A program made the translations under genes and the position numbers. From Neobacillus endophyticus (lineage in GTDB: Bacteria > Bacillota > Bacilli > Bacillales > Cytobacillaceae), in the NCBI RefSeq assembly GCF_013248975.1, contig NZ_JABRWH010000001.1, positions 3,926,001 to 3,990,000 on the forward strand: a DNA stretch of 64,000 bases, read 5' to 3'. The notes beneath the pieces were generated by a model that was not told where the DNA came from, made no database searches, and was given only the letters and a program-made list of their open reading frames with translations. This document shows, piece by piece, positions 17,448 through 26,683 of this stretch; position 1 is the stretch's first letter, and each line of letters opens with the position of its first letter.

Positions 17448-17855
17448 TTAATCTAAAAAGCGGTTTTTCCATTCAGGTTTTGGAAGCATACAGCTTTCTG
17501 TTTTTCCAAACCATCTGTAACGGTTATGGGCAATGATTTCGTATACCAAATCCCTTAGCATCGGCGGGACAAAAAGAAAAATAGAAAATAACTTCCAAAA
17601 ACTGTTTAATTGACGGGATACCAGTAATGCTGCGGTTGATTTATAATAGACCTTCTTATTCTTGATTAAAACAAAGCTATCGACCGCAATATCCATTTTA
17701 TACTTTTTTATGAGATTTTGAGCGGTTTTTCCCTGAAGAGAGGCGAATTTAAAATATCCCTTCCGGTCTCTTTTTATAATGAATTGAACACTGCTGTTAC
17801 AAAGATGACACTCACCGTCAAACAAAATAATTTGCTCCACAACATCACCAGCCAA
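17448..17855 (-). CDS. DCC-family thiol-disulfide oxidoreductase-like protein
   Basis: A DUF393 protein of up to 135 residues, similar to B. subtilis YuxK. The signature FDGECHLCNSSVQFIIKRD contains the DxxxCxxC motif that names the family. The pattern KFASLQGKTAQNLI and the C-terminal NRYRWFGKTE are also typical. It is predicted to be thioredoxin-like, but no reaction is established. The start is unclear: TTG lacks a good ribosome binding site, and a GTG five codons later has GGTGAT very close to it. Confidence 0.85.
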   Translation of the reverse strand: MAGDVVEQIILFDGECHLCNSSVQFIIKRDRKGYFKFASLQGKTAQNLIKKYKMDIAVDSFVLIKNKKVYYKSTAALLVSRQLNSFWKLFSIFLFVPPMLRDLVYEIIAHNRYRWFGKTESCMLPKPEWKNRFLD

Positions 17856-17948
17856 AATGATCTAAAAGTATTCTTAGTTTAACACAAATGGATTAGATAA
17901 GATTTAAAATACATGAAAAGAGGTAATGGGAAATATGTGGGATAATGA

Positions 17949-18227
17949 GTTAACAAGGCTATAAGGGACGAAATTTCCAATTGTGCAAGCGCCGAAGGCA
18001 GGAGGAATAACATCCCGCTGCAAAATGAATTAACGAAAGCCATTCTAAAAGCTTCCTCCGCCAAGCAAACAAAGGAATACATGTGTCTATGGGCCAGACA
18101 AAACCTAAGATTAACACGAAAACTAACAGCCAGCCAGCTCATCCATAAAATAAAAAAATGGTCGATAATATCCTATAAACCAAAACAGGGCAATACCTTT
18201 GAACACAAAATCAAAGATATTGCCTAA
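17949..18227 (+). pseudogene. Coding-like open frame without a start codon
   Basis: Ninety-two codons of protein-like composition run from directly after a TGA stop to TAA, including NKAIRDEISNCASAEGRR, QNELTKAILKASSAKQTK and RQNLRLTRKLTASQL. There is no start codon or ribosome binding site at the beginning. The basic helical character suggests the end of a nucleic-acid-binding or transposon-associated protein. I do not recognise the family. It ends next to a palindromic repeat. Confidence 0.4.
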
Positions 18228-18233
18228 ATTAAT

Positions 18234-18293
18234 AAAATGTCCACCCCAGACGAACAAAATTTGCATTTTGTCCACGAGCGGTGCCTGACACCC
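18234..18293. repeat. REP-like palindromic sequence
   Basis: About 60 bases with the internal repeats AAAATG/CATTTT and two copies of GTCCAC, ending in GGTGCCTGACACC. From memory, sequences of this kind recur between genes in Bacillus genomes; this has not been checked here. It sits just after the decayed frame. Confidence 0.4.
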
Positions 18294-18344
18294 GATATAA
18301 AGCTTGTTTCATTCTAAGCCGAGAAGAGGGAGAGGGTGTTATTG

Positions 18345-19007
18345 TTATGTCATGTGCACGGTTTTTATGTGTTGAAGGTTTAGGTAGACTGGTTCTTCTT
18401 TGGCGGTGATGAGTTCGACGAAGTTGTTTTTGATTGCTTGGATTTTTCCCATTACGTTTTCGTTTTCACCAATGTTGAAGACGATTAGTTCCCCCATAAG
18501 TTTTTCAATTTGCACTTCAAATGATCGTGCGAATGTAATGTTACTTGGGTTTACTGGCAGGCTGGAATTGTTCAATCCATATGGCCGTTGGTTGTTAGTG
18601 TATGGGATTAACCATTTTAAATGACTAAGGGAAATAAACATTGTTTTGTATATAGGGGAGTAGAATACAAAGTAATTATTCATAATGCTGATAATATATC
18701 CGTGTAGTGCTTGTTTACTCGTAACATAGATTTCTGTGAAAATTCCTTTTGCGGAGGTAAGTGTTTTTCGTAAAGAAATTTCTTCATTGTGATTATATAT
18801 AGGTGTTGGTTCATTACTAAATGTGATTTCATCAATCTCATCCTGTTTTAAGAACTGCCAATTTTGGATATGGATGGTGGGGATATATAGATAATCGAAT
18901 CCATTAAATACAACCCATAAATCACTGCCTACATCCACTAACAAACCACTGAAAAATTTCTTACCTGAAATTTCAAGTTTAATGTACTTTCCGATATTTT
19001 CCTTCAA
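18345..19007 (-). CDS. CotB-like spore coat protein (short)
   Basis: A 220-residue protein made of two or three copies of the small beta-rich module seen in CotB. Examples are GKYIKLEISGKKFFSGLLVDVGSD near the start and IGENENVMGKIQAIKNNFVEL near the end, each followed by a residue pattern ending in LxHIK. It lacks the RGGPES phrase and the Ser/Lys-rich tail. It is the third and most divergent of three co-oriented CotB-like genes. TTG is the start, with AAGGATG about ten bases before it. The role as an outer-coat protein rests on domain resemblance and neighbourhood. Confidence 0.7.
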   Translation of the reverse strand: MKENIGKYIKLEISGKKFFSGLLVDVGSDLWVVFNGFDYLYIPTIHIQNWQFLKQDEIDEITFSNEPTPIYNHNEEISLRKTLTSAKGIFTEIYVTSKQALHGYIISIMNNYFVFYSPIYKTMFISLSHLKWLIPYTNNQRPYGLNNSSLPVNPSNITFARSFEVQIEKLMGELIVFNIGENENVMGKIQAIKNNFVELITAKEEPVYLNLQHIKTVHMT

Positions 19008-19201
19008 TCCTGATCACATCCTTTCATATCAAAGATCTTTTTTCAAAATGAGAAGGGCCTACATGTTGTCTGTTTATGTTATATTGGTCTTTTGAATTTT
19101 TTACCCTACTCATCATCTGGAATAATGGTTCAATGTTAATTTGCATAGAGGATCCGAAGTATTTTTTCATAGCTGATCAGTTAAATAATTAGAGATTTCT
19201 T

Positions 19202-20542
19202 TTAGAGTCGTGAATCGCTGTTTCTGCTGAACCATCCATCAAAAATTGATGGTCTGGAATTTTCTTTTGTAGGAATTGGTTCACCTAAAAATCTAAAGGT
19301 TCTGATCGGCTGTTCAACTGGAAGGTTTTCATTTTTCTTTTCAATACTTGGTTCCTGTGTTTTATTGACCGTTTTAGCAATTTCAAGTTTTTGAACTGAT
19401 TTCACTTCTTTTGAGAGTTTTTGAGTATCTTCTTTTTTCGTCGTATTAACTGCCTTTTCTTTTTCTTTTTTCTTTTCCTGCTTTTTGTTGATTTGTGCCT
19501 GTTCTTCTCTCATTTTCTTTATTTCATTTTCCATTTTCTTTGTGACAGATTCATTAAGTTTACTATTTGCATTTTTAATTGGCTGTGACCAGACTCTAAC
19601 TGGTTGTTTTAGTTCTTCTTTAATAAATTTAATAGGAGCTTCAGGTTGAACTTCTACTTTCACGTCCTCTGCCAATAAAACTGGTTCATCTTTTAGCACT
19701 CTTTTAGGCTCTTCTTTAAGCGCTTCTTTAAGCACTTCTTTATGCACTTCTTTAAGTTCTTCATTAAGTTCTTCATTACGCTCTACTTTAAGTTCTTCTT
19801 TACGTTCTACTTTGCGCTTTTCAATACGCTTTTCAATACGTTCTTCTTTAGACGCTACTTGAGAAGCACTTTTTGATGCTGCAGCTTCTTTTGGCTGTTC
19901 TGCAGGAATGTTGATAGGTTGAGACCAGCCTGCTTTTTTCAGTTCGTTATCTTGATTGATGGAAACCTCTTGTTTAGATTCAGGATCATTGACCATAATA
20001 ATTTCGTTATTTTGGTCAATGAACTCATCCTCCACTGTCATAACTGGGCTAGCATAGCTAAGTTGTTCATTCTTTGCTTCTGATTGATTATTTTCTTCTT
20101 TTGTTTCTGAATTTTCTTGTTCCTTCATCTCACCTTTTATTACATTAGCAATATTTGAATTTTGTATTAAAATACCATCTGCACCATTAATTAATGTAAT
20201 AAAATCTGCACCAACCTTACTTAAAATGCCTGAGAATTTTTGTTTGCTGGTGCAAAAAATTGTTACCCAGGAATTAGTAAGTGAGTCTAAAACTTGCTTC
20301 AAGCTTTGTGTTTTCAGGTATTCGGATGTTATTTCTTCACCTTGGAATTGCTTTGTATTTTTTGTGATTGCTTGAATTTGGCTAATATTATAGTAAAAGA
20401 TGTAATTATTTTCGTTTTCGATGATGACATGATCTGGTTCAACAGAAATTAGTTTTCCTTTATATACTTGTTCGCCAACATATAGGCTTACATTAAAACC
20501 GATTAATGAATTCAATGTAGATTTAAATTGATCTACACTCAT
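19202..20542 (-). CDS. CotB-like spore coat protein with long charged domain
   Basis: A 446-residue protein. Residues 1-130 hold two CotB-type modules (NVSLYVGEQVYKGKLISVEP and WVTIFCTSKQKFSGILSKVG). Residues 220-420 form a Lys/Glu-rich low-complexity region with heptad-like runs such as KVERKEELKVERNEELN, probably extended helix or coiled coil. A short conserved end FDGWFSRNSD follows. The phrase WSQPI occurs twice in the charged region. The start ATG is six bases after AAAGGAGGA; an upstream in-frame ATG lacks one. It lies 60 bases after the cotB homologue and is probably in one operon with it. Confidence 0.75.
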   Translation of the reverse strand: MSVDQFKSTLNSLIGFNVSLYVGEQVYKGKLISVEPDHVIIENENNYIFYYNISQIQAITKNTKQFQGEEITSEYLKTQSLKQVLDSLTNSWVTIFCTSKQKFSGILSKVGADFITLINGADGILIQNSNIANVIKGEMKEQENSETKEENNQSEAKNEQLSYASPVMTVEDEFIDQNNEIIMVNDPESKQEVSINQDNELKKAGWSQPINIPAEQPKEAAASKSASQVASKEERIEKRIEKRKVERKEELKVERNEELNEELKEVHKEVLKEALKEEPKRVLKDEPVLLAEDVKVEVQPEAPIKFIKEELKQPVRVWSQPIKNANSKLNESVTKKMENEIKKMREEQAQINKKQEKKKEKEKAVNTTKKEDTQKLSKEVKSVQKLEIAKTVNKTQEPSIEKKNENLPVEQPIRTFRFLGEPIPTKENSRPSIFDGWFSRNSDSRL

Positions 20543-20601
20543 TTCTTTGTCCTCCTTTTGGATAATGATGTCGCTTCTCTTTTCGAGAAGCGACAATGAT
20601 G

Positions 20602-21162
20602 TTACCTTTCCTTATTTCTTGCGTATTGGTTGGATGACTCTGATTTTACCACACGGTTGCGGGCCTGTTGTTTGTCATCATCAGACATTTTGGCTTGATT
20701 ATTTTGTTTATCGTCAGATTGTTGTTCCTCTTCTTTTTCAATTTTTAATCCATAGCTGATATTGCGAATATGGAACATAGATAAACGGACGATTTCCTCT
20801 TTATTAATTAAGGAAACAAAATGCTGGTTCACATCGCTTAAGACACCTTCTAATTTTTCAGGGCCGCCGCGATTAATTTTTACCCATTGGAATTTCAAAG
20901 CTTCTAAGAGAGTGTGAAAAGTATTCGCTTTTTTGAATTCGAAACCTTCAGGAACTTCAATATTAAATTCCAATTGTTCCTTTGCATTCTCCGTCACACT
21001 TTTTATGTGCTGAGTTGCGTAATAAACGACTCCATCATCTTCTGTGATGATAACTAAATGGTCGTCATACACATCTAATAGCTTTCCGATTCTTGATTCT
21101 GGGCCGCCGCGATCAATTTTAATAATTTTTCCGACCATAGACTTCATCATATCTCTATTCAT
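20602..21162 (-). CDS. cotB: Spore coat protein CotB homologue
   Basis: A 186-residue homologue of B. subtilis CotB. The diagnostic phrase KIDRGGPESRIGKL occurs near residue 12 and KINRGGPEKLEGVL near residue 93, each in a module ending QHIKS or FHIRN. After these comes a hydrophilic tail rich in Asp, Lys, Gln and Ser, much shorter than the Ser/Lys repeats of B. subtilis CotB. In B. subtilis CotB is an outer-coat protein matured with CotG and the kinase CotH. The ATG follows AAAGGAGGA. Whether this tail is phosphorylated is unknown. Confidence 0.82.
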   Translation of the reverse strand: MNRDMMKSMVGKIIKIDRGGPESRIGKLLDVYDDHLVIITEDDGVVYYATQHIKSVTENAKEQLEFNIEVPEGFEFKKANTFHTLLEALKFQWVKINRGGPEKLEGVLSDVNQHFVSLINKEEIVRLSMFHIRNISYGLKIEKEEEQQSDDKQNNQAKMSDDDKQQARNRVVKSESSNQYARNKER

Positions 21163-21613
21163 AAAGTGTTTTTCCTCCTTTAAGTTAAATAAACATTTAC
21201 ACTGCATCTATATGTATCATGGCATGATGTTGTACTAATAAAGGAGCCTTTTTTCATGGATTTGATAAAAAATAGGCAAATACAGTATATGACTTTTTTC
21301 ATAAACTTGAAGATTAATTAATTGTTTCTTTTATATTGCTTTAAGGGTAAAAAAATAATGAAGTTAATCCAATCTATTCCTTCTTTAAGATATAGGCTTC
21401 ATTAACGAATTCACGTTAATTTTTAGATTATTTGGTCAAGCATCACTTCTTCATATTTTCCTAATTTGTAACCGCCTTAAGTTTTAAATATGTAGTTTCT
21501 GATCCATGGTTGAATAAATAAAAAAAATAAATGTTTGTCTATATCAAATGGTCCTATGTTCCCATAAATTAAAAATGAAATACAAAATAAAAGAAAGTGG
21601 TGGGCATTTGGTT
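21163..21613. other. Divergent intergenic region between cotB and the cotG-like gene
   Basis: A 451-base AT-rich stretch that should hold promoters for both coat transcripts. Mother-cell sigma-factor promoters are expected, but I cannot assign -35/-10 elements with confidence. No additional gene is seen. Confidence 0.5.
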
Positions 21614-22765
21614 ATGAAGATGGAGATGGAGGAATTACTTGCTGAAGCAAATGCAAATGGGCCAGTAGCTTTTCTAGATAATGATACTGCTGAAGGACAA
21701 AGACGCAGCAGAGGCAGCCGTGGATCAAGAGGTTCCCGAGGCAGCAGAGGCAGCCGTGGATCAAGAGGTTCCCGAGGCAGCAGAGGCAGCCGTGGATCAA
21801 GAGGTTCCCGAGGCAGCAGAGGCAGCCGTGGATCAAGAGGTTCCCGAGGCAGCAGAGGCAGCCGTGGATCAAGAGGTTCCCGAGGCAGCAGAGGCAGCCG
21901 TGGATCAAGAGGTTCCCGAGGCAGCAGAGGCAGCCGTGGATCAAGAGGTTCCCGAGGTAGCAGAGGCAGCCGTGGATCGAGAGGTTCCCGAGGCGGCAGA
22001 GGCAGTCGCGGATCGAGAGGCTCCCGAGGCAGCAGAGGCAGTCGCAGATCAAGAGGTTCTCGAGGCAGCCGTGGATCGAGAGGTTCTCGAGGCAGCAGAG
22101 GCAGTCGCGGATCGAGAGGTTCTCGAGGCAGCAGAGGCAGCCGTGGATCGAGAGGCTCCCGAGGCAGCAGAGGCAGTCGCGGATCGAGAGGCTCCCGAGG
22201 CAGCAGAGGCAGCCGCAGATCAAGAGGTTCTCGAGGCAGCCGTGGATCGAGAGGTTCTCGAGGCAGCAGAGGCAGTCGCGGATCGAGAGGCTCCCGAGGC
22301 AGCAGAGGCAGTCGCGGATCGAGAGGTTCTCGAGGCAGCAGAGGCAGCCGTGGATCGAGAGGCTCCCGAGGCAGCAGAGGCAGTCGCGGATCGAGAGGCT
22401 CCCGAGGCAGCAGAGGCAGCCGTGGATCGAGAGGTTCTCGAGGCAGCAGAGGCAGTCGCGGATCGAGAGGTTCTCGAGGCAGCAGAGGCAGTCGTGGATC
22501 AAGAGGTTCTCGAGGCAGAGGCAGTCGCGGATCGAGAGGTTCTCGAGGCAGAGGCAGTCGTGGATCAAGAGGTTCTCGAGGCAGAGGCAGTCGCGGATCG
22601 AGAGGTTCCCGAGGCAGCAGAGGCAGTCGTGGATCAAGAGGTTCCCGAGGCAGCAGAGGAAGCCGCGGATCGAGAGGTTTTCGAGGCAGAGGAAGCCGCG
22701 GATCAAGAGGCAATCGCGGATCGAGAGGTTCTCGAGGCAGGGGAAGCAGAGGTTCAAGAAGGTAA
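21614..22765 (+). CDS. CotG-like Ser-Arg-Gly repeat protein
   Basis: A 383-residue protein. A short acidic head (KMEMEELLAEANANG... to DNDTAEGQ) is followed by more than 100 tandem Gly-Ser-Arg triplets, ending at a final RGSRR. The DNA repeats with a 36-bp period (four triplets). The strongly basic, serine-dense composition and the position beside cotB are what is expected of CotG-type coat proteins, which serve as substrates for the CotH kinase. CotH itself is not in the window. The start is uncertain: the ATG used has a GGTGGG box ten bases upstream. Repeat number may be affected by assembly. Confidence 0.72.
   Translation: MKMEMEELLAEANANGPVAFLDNDTAEGQRRSRGSRGSRGSRGSRGSRGSRGSRGSRGSRGSRGSRGSRGSRGSRGSRGSRGSRGSRGSRGSRGSRGSRGSRGSRGSRGSRGSRGSRGSRGSRGSRGGRGSRGSRGSRGSRGSRRSRGSRGSRGSRGSRGSRGSRGSRGSRGSRGSRGSRGSRGSRGSRGSRGSRGSRGSRRSRGSRGSRGSRGSRGSRGSRGSRGSRGSRGSRGSRGSRGSRGSRGSRGSRGSRGSRGSRGSRGSRGSRGSRGSRGSRGSRGSRGSRGSRGSRGSRGSRGRGSRGSRGSRGRGSRGSRGSRGRGSRGSRGSRGSRGSRGSRGSRGSRGSRGSRGFRGRGSRGSRGNRGSRGSRGRGSRGSRR
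21708..22752 (+). repeat. 36-bp tandem repeat array within the CotG-like gene
   Basis: About 29 copies of a 36-bp unit built around GGCAGCAGAGGCAGC and GGATCAAGAGGTTCC. The first seven copies are nearly identical; later ones vary at third positions and include shortened units. The variation is mostly synonymous, which keeps the Gly-Ser-Arg pattern. Confidence 0.9.
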
Positions 22766-22783
22766 ACTTCATATTGTGATAAT

Positions 22784-22815
22784 AAAGCCGGAAAAACAAA
22801 CCGGCTTTATTTTTT
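22784..22815 (+). terminator. Terminator after the CotG-like gene
   Basis: Stem AAAGCCGG/CCGGCTTT followed by ATTTTTT. Confidence 0.85.
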
Positions 22816-23101
22816 ATGTTAGCTTGGTTAAAGCTCAGAATTAACTGGCGTAGAAATTAACCATTAAGAATAACAGAAGGGAACTTTTAGTTTACATTTA
22901 TAGGAACCTTTAAGCTTAATATTAACGACTAGGTAAGTGTTCAGGTTTTCTAATAAAAATATTTCTAGTTAACTGCTGATTTATCAAATTACAAGATATT
23001 CGTTTAGTTCATGCATGTACGAAAGGACGTACTATATACCAAGCTTAAGGGAAGGATTTAAAGACACATATGAAACTCTATGAAAGGAGTTAAAATTTTT
23101 T
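22816..23101. other. Intergenic region, nothing recognised
   Basis: AT-rich stretch upstream of the transporter. A weak inverted repeat GTACgaaaggacGTAC is the only structure noted. Confidence 0.4.
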
Positions 23102-24460
23102 ATGTATCATCTATCGACGGTGATCATCACCATTATGGCTTTTATATTTACAATGGCAATGATATTTATCCGTCCGAAAAATATAAATGAAGCAATACCG
23201 GCCGCAATTGGAGCTGTTTTGGTATTTCTTAGCGGCAGTGTTTCGATTGGAGATTTACAAGATATTAGTTCTAAAGTAACAGGGGCAGCTATTACCATCA
23301 TTGCAACAATCGTAATGGCAATCGTGCTTGAAAGCTTTGGATTTTTCAGCTGGACAGCAGCCCTTATGTTAAAAATATCAAAAGGATCAGGGAAACGATT
23401 ATACTGGTACACATTACTGCTTTGTTTTTTGATGACACTTTTCTTTAATAACGATGGCAGCATATTAATAACAACACCAATCTTAATTCTCATCTTAAAG
23501 AATATTGGCTTGAAAAATCATCAGAAAATAGCCTATTTATTAAGCGGCGCATTGATTGCAACGGCTTCAAGTGCCCCAATTGGTGTAAGCAATATTGTAA
23601 ACCTCATTGCATTGAAAATAATTGGTATGGATCTTTACTTGCAAACAGAAATGATGTTTGTTCCTGGCGTGCTAGGTTTGCTGTTTTTATCTTTTCTCTT
23701 GTATCTCGTATTTAAAAAAGATATCCCTGAAGAAATTAATCTTCATTCCTTTTCAATCCCGCTGCAAAAAAATATGCGTTACCATCCGTTACAGAAAAAT
23801 AATGAAAATTTATTTAATCAACAAAAAAATCTGATGATCAAGATGCTTATGTTCGTATTTGTGGTCAGAATTAGCCTCTTTATTGCGTCATTCATTGGCA
23901 TATCTGTATCATTAGTTGCGGTATTAGGCTCTGTTATATTGTTGATCTGGCGTTGGATTTATTTAAAAGTAAGTCCGAAAGATGTAGCAGGCAAAATTCC
24001 ATGGCATATTTTGATCTTTGCGTTTTGCATGTATGTCATCATTTTCGGTTTAAATAATATAGGATTAACCCATATTTTATTAACATATCTTGAGCCATTA
24101 GTTCACGATAGTTTATTCCATGCCAGTTTAACTATGGGTATGATCACAGCGTTGTTAGCTAATCTTTTCAATAACCATCCTGCTCTGATGGTAGCCACCT
24201 TAACTTTAACAAAAATGGGGCTTGATCCTCTCATAACGAAAACAGTGTATTTAGCCAATATCATTGGGAGCGACATGGGTTCTTTAATCCTTCCAATCGG
24301 AACATTAGCCACCTTAATTTGGATGAATATTTTAAAGAAACATAAAATAAGGGTTACTTGGCTGGAATATATTAAAGTAACCATCATAGTCATTCCACTT
24401 ACCTTAATTTTTACACTGATCGGCCTATATTTTTGGTTATTACTTGTTTTTGTACATTAA
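23102..24460 (+). CDS. ArsB/NhaD-superfamily anion transporter
   Basis: A 452-residue integral membrane protein with about eleven hydrophobic segments. The ion-transporter signatures are FFNNDGSILITTPILI near residue 115, the SAPIGVSNIVNLIA segment near 160, and in the second half LFNNHPALMV plus NIIGSDMGSLILPIGTLA. These repeat-type N/D and G/S loops characterise arsenite/antimonite efflux pumps and related SLC13-like carriers. No ArsR or ArsC lies nearby, so arsenic specificity is not supported by context, and another anion is possible. The ATG is 12 bases after GAAAGGAG. Confidence 0.8.
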   Translation: MYHLSTVIITIMAFIFTMAMIFIRPKNINEAIPAAIGAVLVFLSGSVSIGDLQDISSKVTGAAITIIATIVMAIVLESFGFFSWTAALMLKISKGSGKRLYWYTLLLCFLMTLFFNNDGSILITTPILILILKNIGLKNHQKIAYLLSGALIATASSAPIGVSNIVNLIALKIIGMDLYLQTEMMFVPGVLGLLFLSFLLYLVFKKDIPEEINLHSFSIPLQKNMRYHPLQKNNENLFNQQKNLMIKMLMFVFVVRISLFIASFIGISVSLVAVLGSVILLIWRWIYLKVSPKDVAGKIPWHILIFAFCMYVIIFGLNNIGLTHILLTYLEPLVHDSLFHASLTMGMITALLANLFNNHPALMVATLTLTKMGLDPLITKTVYLANIIGSDMGSLILPIGTLATLIWMNILKKHKIRVTWLEYIKVTIIVIPLTLIFTLIGLYFWLLLVFVH

Positions 24461-24606
24461 TCAAATAGGGGAGTAGAACAGGAAATTGTCGATCATATTC
24501 TATGTAAAAAAGGAAAAACGCGAACCATTATCCTGAAAAAAATACAAACATCTTAATATATTAGATTAAAGGATCTCATTCTTTATATGGATAGGATGGA
24601 TGTAAA

Positions 24607-24906
24607 ATGAATAGACGTTTAGCTGACATCCAAAAACGCGTAAAGAAAGAGCACAAGGATATTACCAAATATATCAAACATGTATTTGAAGCATTGGATA
24701 AGAAAGCGGAGGACCATCGGAAACTGGCAGCATTAAATGCGTTGGCGGGGATTAAAATAAAAGGAGAAGAGGAGAAGACCTTTTACGAAACCATTAATGA
24801 AACTAAAAAACTTCTACTAGATGTGTTAGAAAAAACAATTGCCGATTTTGACCATCAGGGAGATAAGCATTGGGATAAACACTATAAGGATGGAGTAAAA
24901 GAATAA
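24607..24906 (+). CDS. Hypothetical helical protein
   Basis: A 99-residue, highly charged, all-helical protein that I do not recognise. It begins NRRLADIQKRVKKEHKDITK and ends DHQGDKHWDKHYKDG, with no signal peptide or membrane segment. GGATGGATG lies just before the ATG. It is followed directly by a strong terminator and lies between the transporter and dsdA. No function can be proposed. Confidence 0.65.
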   Translation: MNRRLADIQKRVKKEHKDITKYIKHVFEALDKKAEDHRKLAALNALAGIKIKGEEEKTFYETINETKKLLLDVLEKTIADFDHQGDKHWDKHYKDGVKE

Positions 24907-24919
24907 GATATCAGTAGAG

Positions 24920-24958
24920 GAAGTAAAGCAGTATCCATGATGATACTGCTTTTACTAT
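24920..24958. terminator. Bidirectional terminator
   Basis: Perfect stem AAGTAAAGCAGTATC/GATACTGCTTTTACT (one mismatch) between convergent genes. Confidence 0.8.
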
Positions 24959-24964
24959 CGTTAG

Positions 24965-26311
24965 CTAATGCATTAGTGATTTCCCTTTTTTATAATATTG
25001 AGCTAATACTTCTTGAGGAACCATACTGCCTCCGGTAGCCCAAATGATATGTGTTGAGTTTTTCATTTTTTTAGCTAATTGATGGTTTAGCAGATATTTA
25101 TTGCCTTCTTCCATTAATTTAACGGGTCCACTCATACCTGCCAAAGCTGAGGGCTCTAAATGAAGGTTCTCTGTATCTGCAAGATTCTTTAACATGATAA
25201 ATAATTGTTTATCACTGACAGTATAAATGCCGCTTAAAAATGGTTCGATTAATTTGCCGATAAATCCAGATGGCCGACCCACTGCAAGTCCGTCAGCTTC
25301 AGTTATATTGTCAATCCCAAAGTCATAAACAGAAATCTGATCATGGAGCCCAGTCATCATGCCGAGCAGCATACATGGAGAGTGAACAGGTTCAGCAAAA
25401 AAACAATGAACATAATCACGAAAGAATAACTTTAAGCCAAATGCAACACCGCCAGGACCACCGCCTACGCCGCATGGAAGATACACAAATAATGGATGAT
25501 TTTCATCTACTTGAATATTTTGATCATTTAGCTGTTTTTGTAAGCGGAGAGCCGCTACAGCGTATCCAAGAAAAAGATCTGGGGAATTTTCATCATCAAT
25601 AAAGTAGCAGTCGGGATCCGACGCTGCTTGGCGGCGTCCCTCGGCTACTGCTTTACTGTAATCAGAAGTGTATTCGACAACAGTCACATTTTTACTTCGA
25701 AGCAGATCTTTTTTCCACTGTTTGGCATCTGTTGACATATGAACGGTCACGTTAAAGCCAAGTTTCGCACTGATTATCCCAATACTTAACCCCAGATTTC
25801 CGGTGGAACCTACGGCAATCGTATATTGGGAGAAAAATTCTCTAAACTTTTCACTAGCTATGATGGAGTAATCATCATCAAGCGACAGCATTTGGTTTCC
25901 GATCGCAAGTTCTTCAGCATGTTTTAACACTTCATAAATGCCGCCTCTTGCTTTAATAGATCCAGATATCGGCAAGTGGCTATCACATTTTAATAACCAT
26001 TGACCTAGAAGGGGCTGACTCGAATTCAGCTGGATTTTTTGTTTCATTTGAGAAATTTTCGTGAGGGGAGATTCAATAATTCCATTGTCCGCCGAAGTTT
26101 CAGGAAATGCTTTAGCTATGTAAGCGGCAAACCGTCCTAACCTTGCTTCCGCGTCCTGAACATCCTGAATGGTAAATGGTGTCTTTTTCATTCCAATTTC
26201 ATATTTTTCAAGATGTTGATTGAGCCAAAATACTTCTTTTAATGAGATTAAATGATCGATTAACGGATGAGGACAGTTCTTCAGTATGCTTTGTATTTTA
26301 AAGTGAGTCAT
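24965..26311 (-). CDS. dsdA: D-serine dehydratase
   Basis: A 448-residue PLP enzyme converting D-serine to pyruvate and ammonia. The PLP lysine is in [14 protein letters not shown] near residue 116. The [11 protein letters not shown] loop and the glycine-rich [13 protein letters not shown] block are intact. The C-terminus has the family's metal/loop region WATGGSMVP. The length equals that of B. subtilis DsdA as I recall it. The ATG is used rather than the GTG one codon earlier because spacing from GGAGGC is better. No DsdC regulator or transporter is adjacent, so it probably has a housekeeping role in D-serine detoxification. Confidence 0.93.
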   Translation of the reverse strand: MTHFKIQSILKNCPHPLIDHLISLKEVFWLNQHLEKYEIGMKKTPFTIQDVQDAEARLGRFAAYIAKAFPETSADNGIIESPLTKISQMKQKIQLNSSQPLLGQWLLKCDSHLPISGSIKARGGIYEVLKHAEELAIGNQMLSLDDDYSIIASEKFREFFSQYTIAVGSTGNLGLSIGIISAKLGFNVTVHMSTDAKQWKKDLLRSKNVTVVEYTSDYSKAVAEGRRQAASDPDCYFIDDENSPDLFLGYAVAALRLQKQLNDQNIQVDENHPLFVYLPCGVGGGPGGVAFGLKLFFRDYVHCFFAEPVHSPCMLLGMMTGLHDQISVYDFGIDNITEADGLAVGRPSGFIGKLIEPFLSGIYTVSDKQLFIMLKNLADTENLHLEPSALAGMSGPVKLMEEGNKYLLNHQLAKKMKNSTHIIWATGGSMVPQEVLAQYYKKGKSLMH

Positions 26312-26408
26312 CACAAGGCCTCCTTAACCATTTCAGTAACACCAGTTTAACATAAGATGTCCGAAAAGACCGTTGAAGAAAGATCAACAAAAGGCAATAA
26401 AGACATAG

Positions 26409-26449
26409 AAAAAACCCCCTTTCAAACTTTAATATTGAAAGGGGGTTTT
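26409..26449. terminator. Strong bidirectional terminator
   Basis: Stem AAAACCCCCTTTCAA/TTGAAAGGGGGTTTT with a 9-base loop, between the dsdA promoter region and the yjcZ-like gene. Confidence 0.85.
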
Positions 26450-26481
26450 GATCGTGCTCACTGGGAAAATTCTAGATTAGA

Positions 26482-26583
26482 TTAATACCAATATCCTCCC
26501 ATGAAGCTTGCTCCTACAATGATTAGGAGAATAAACAATACAACGATTAATGCAAAACCTGCACCATGTCCGCCACCGCTCAT
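26482..26583 (-). CDS. YjcZ-family small sporulation protein
   Basis: A 33-residue peptide with a Gly/Ser/His start ([11 protein letters not shown]), one hydrophobic helix ([13 protein letters not shown]) and the typical YjcZ ending GGYWY. Its ATG is preceded by TTGGAGGTG. Family members are made during sporulation and are found in spores or as small membrane-associated peptides. It ends before a strong terminator. Confidence 0.85.
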   Translation of the reverse strand: MSGGGHGAGFALIVVLFILLIIVGASFMGGYWY

Positions 26584-26683
26584 ATTTTTCACCTCCAACG
26601 TCTTTATTACAGATTATGTTGAAGGAAAAGGGGACGTATAGACAAACATGCCAATTTTCTGCAGAAATTTTATTAATTAAAAA

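Noticed and set aside
21708..22752. CRISPR-like regular repeats
   Set aside because: The units abut without unique spacers and encode a regular protein repeat.
21544..22844. Four long open frames on both strands over the repeat array at 21.5-22.8 kb
   Set aside because: They arise because a 36-bp repeat without stops in one unit is open in every frame. Only the Gly-Ser-Arg frame has a sensible composition, third-position variation and spore context.
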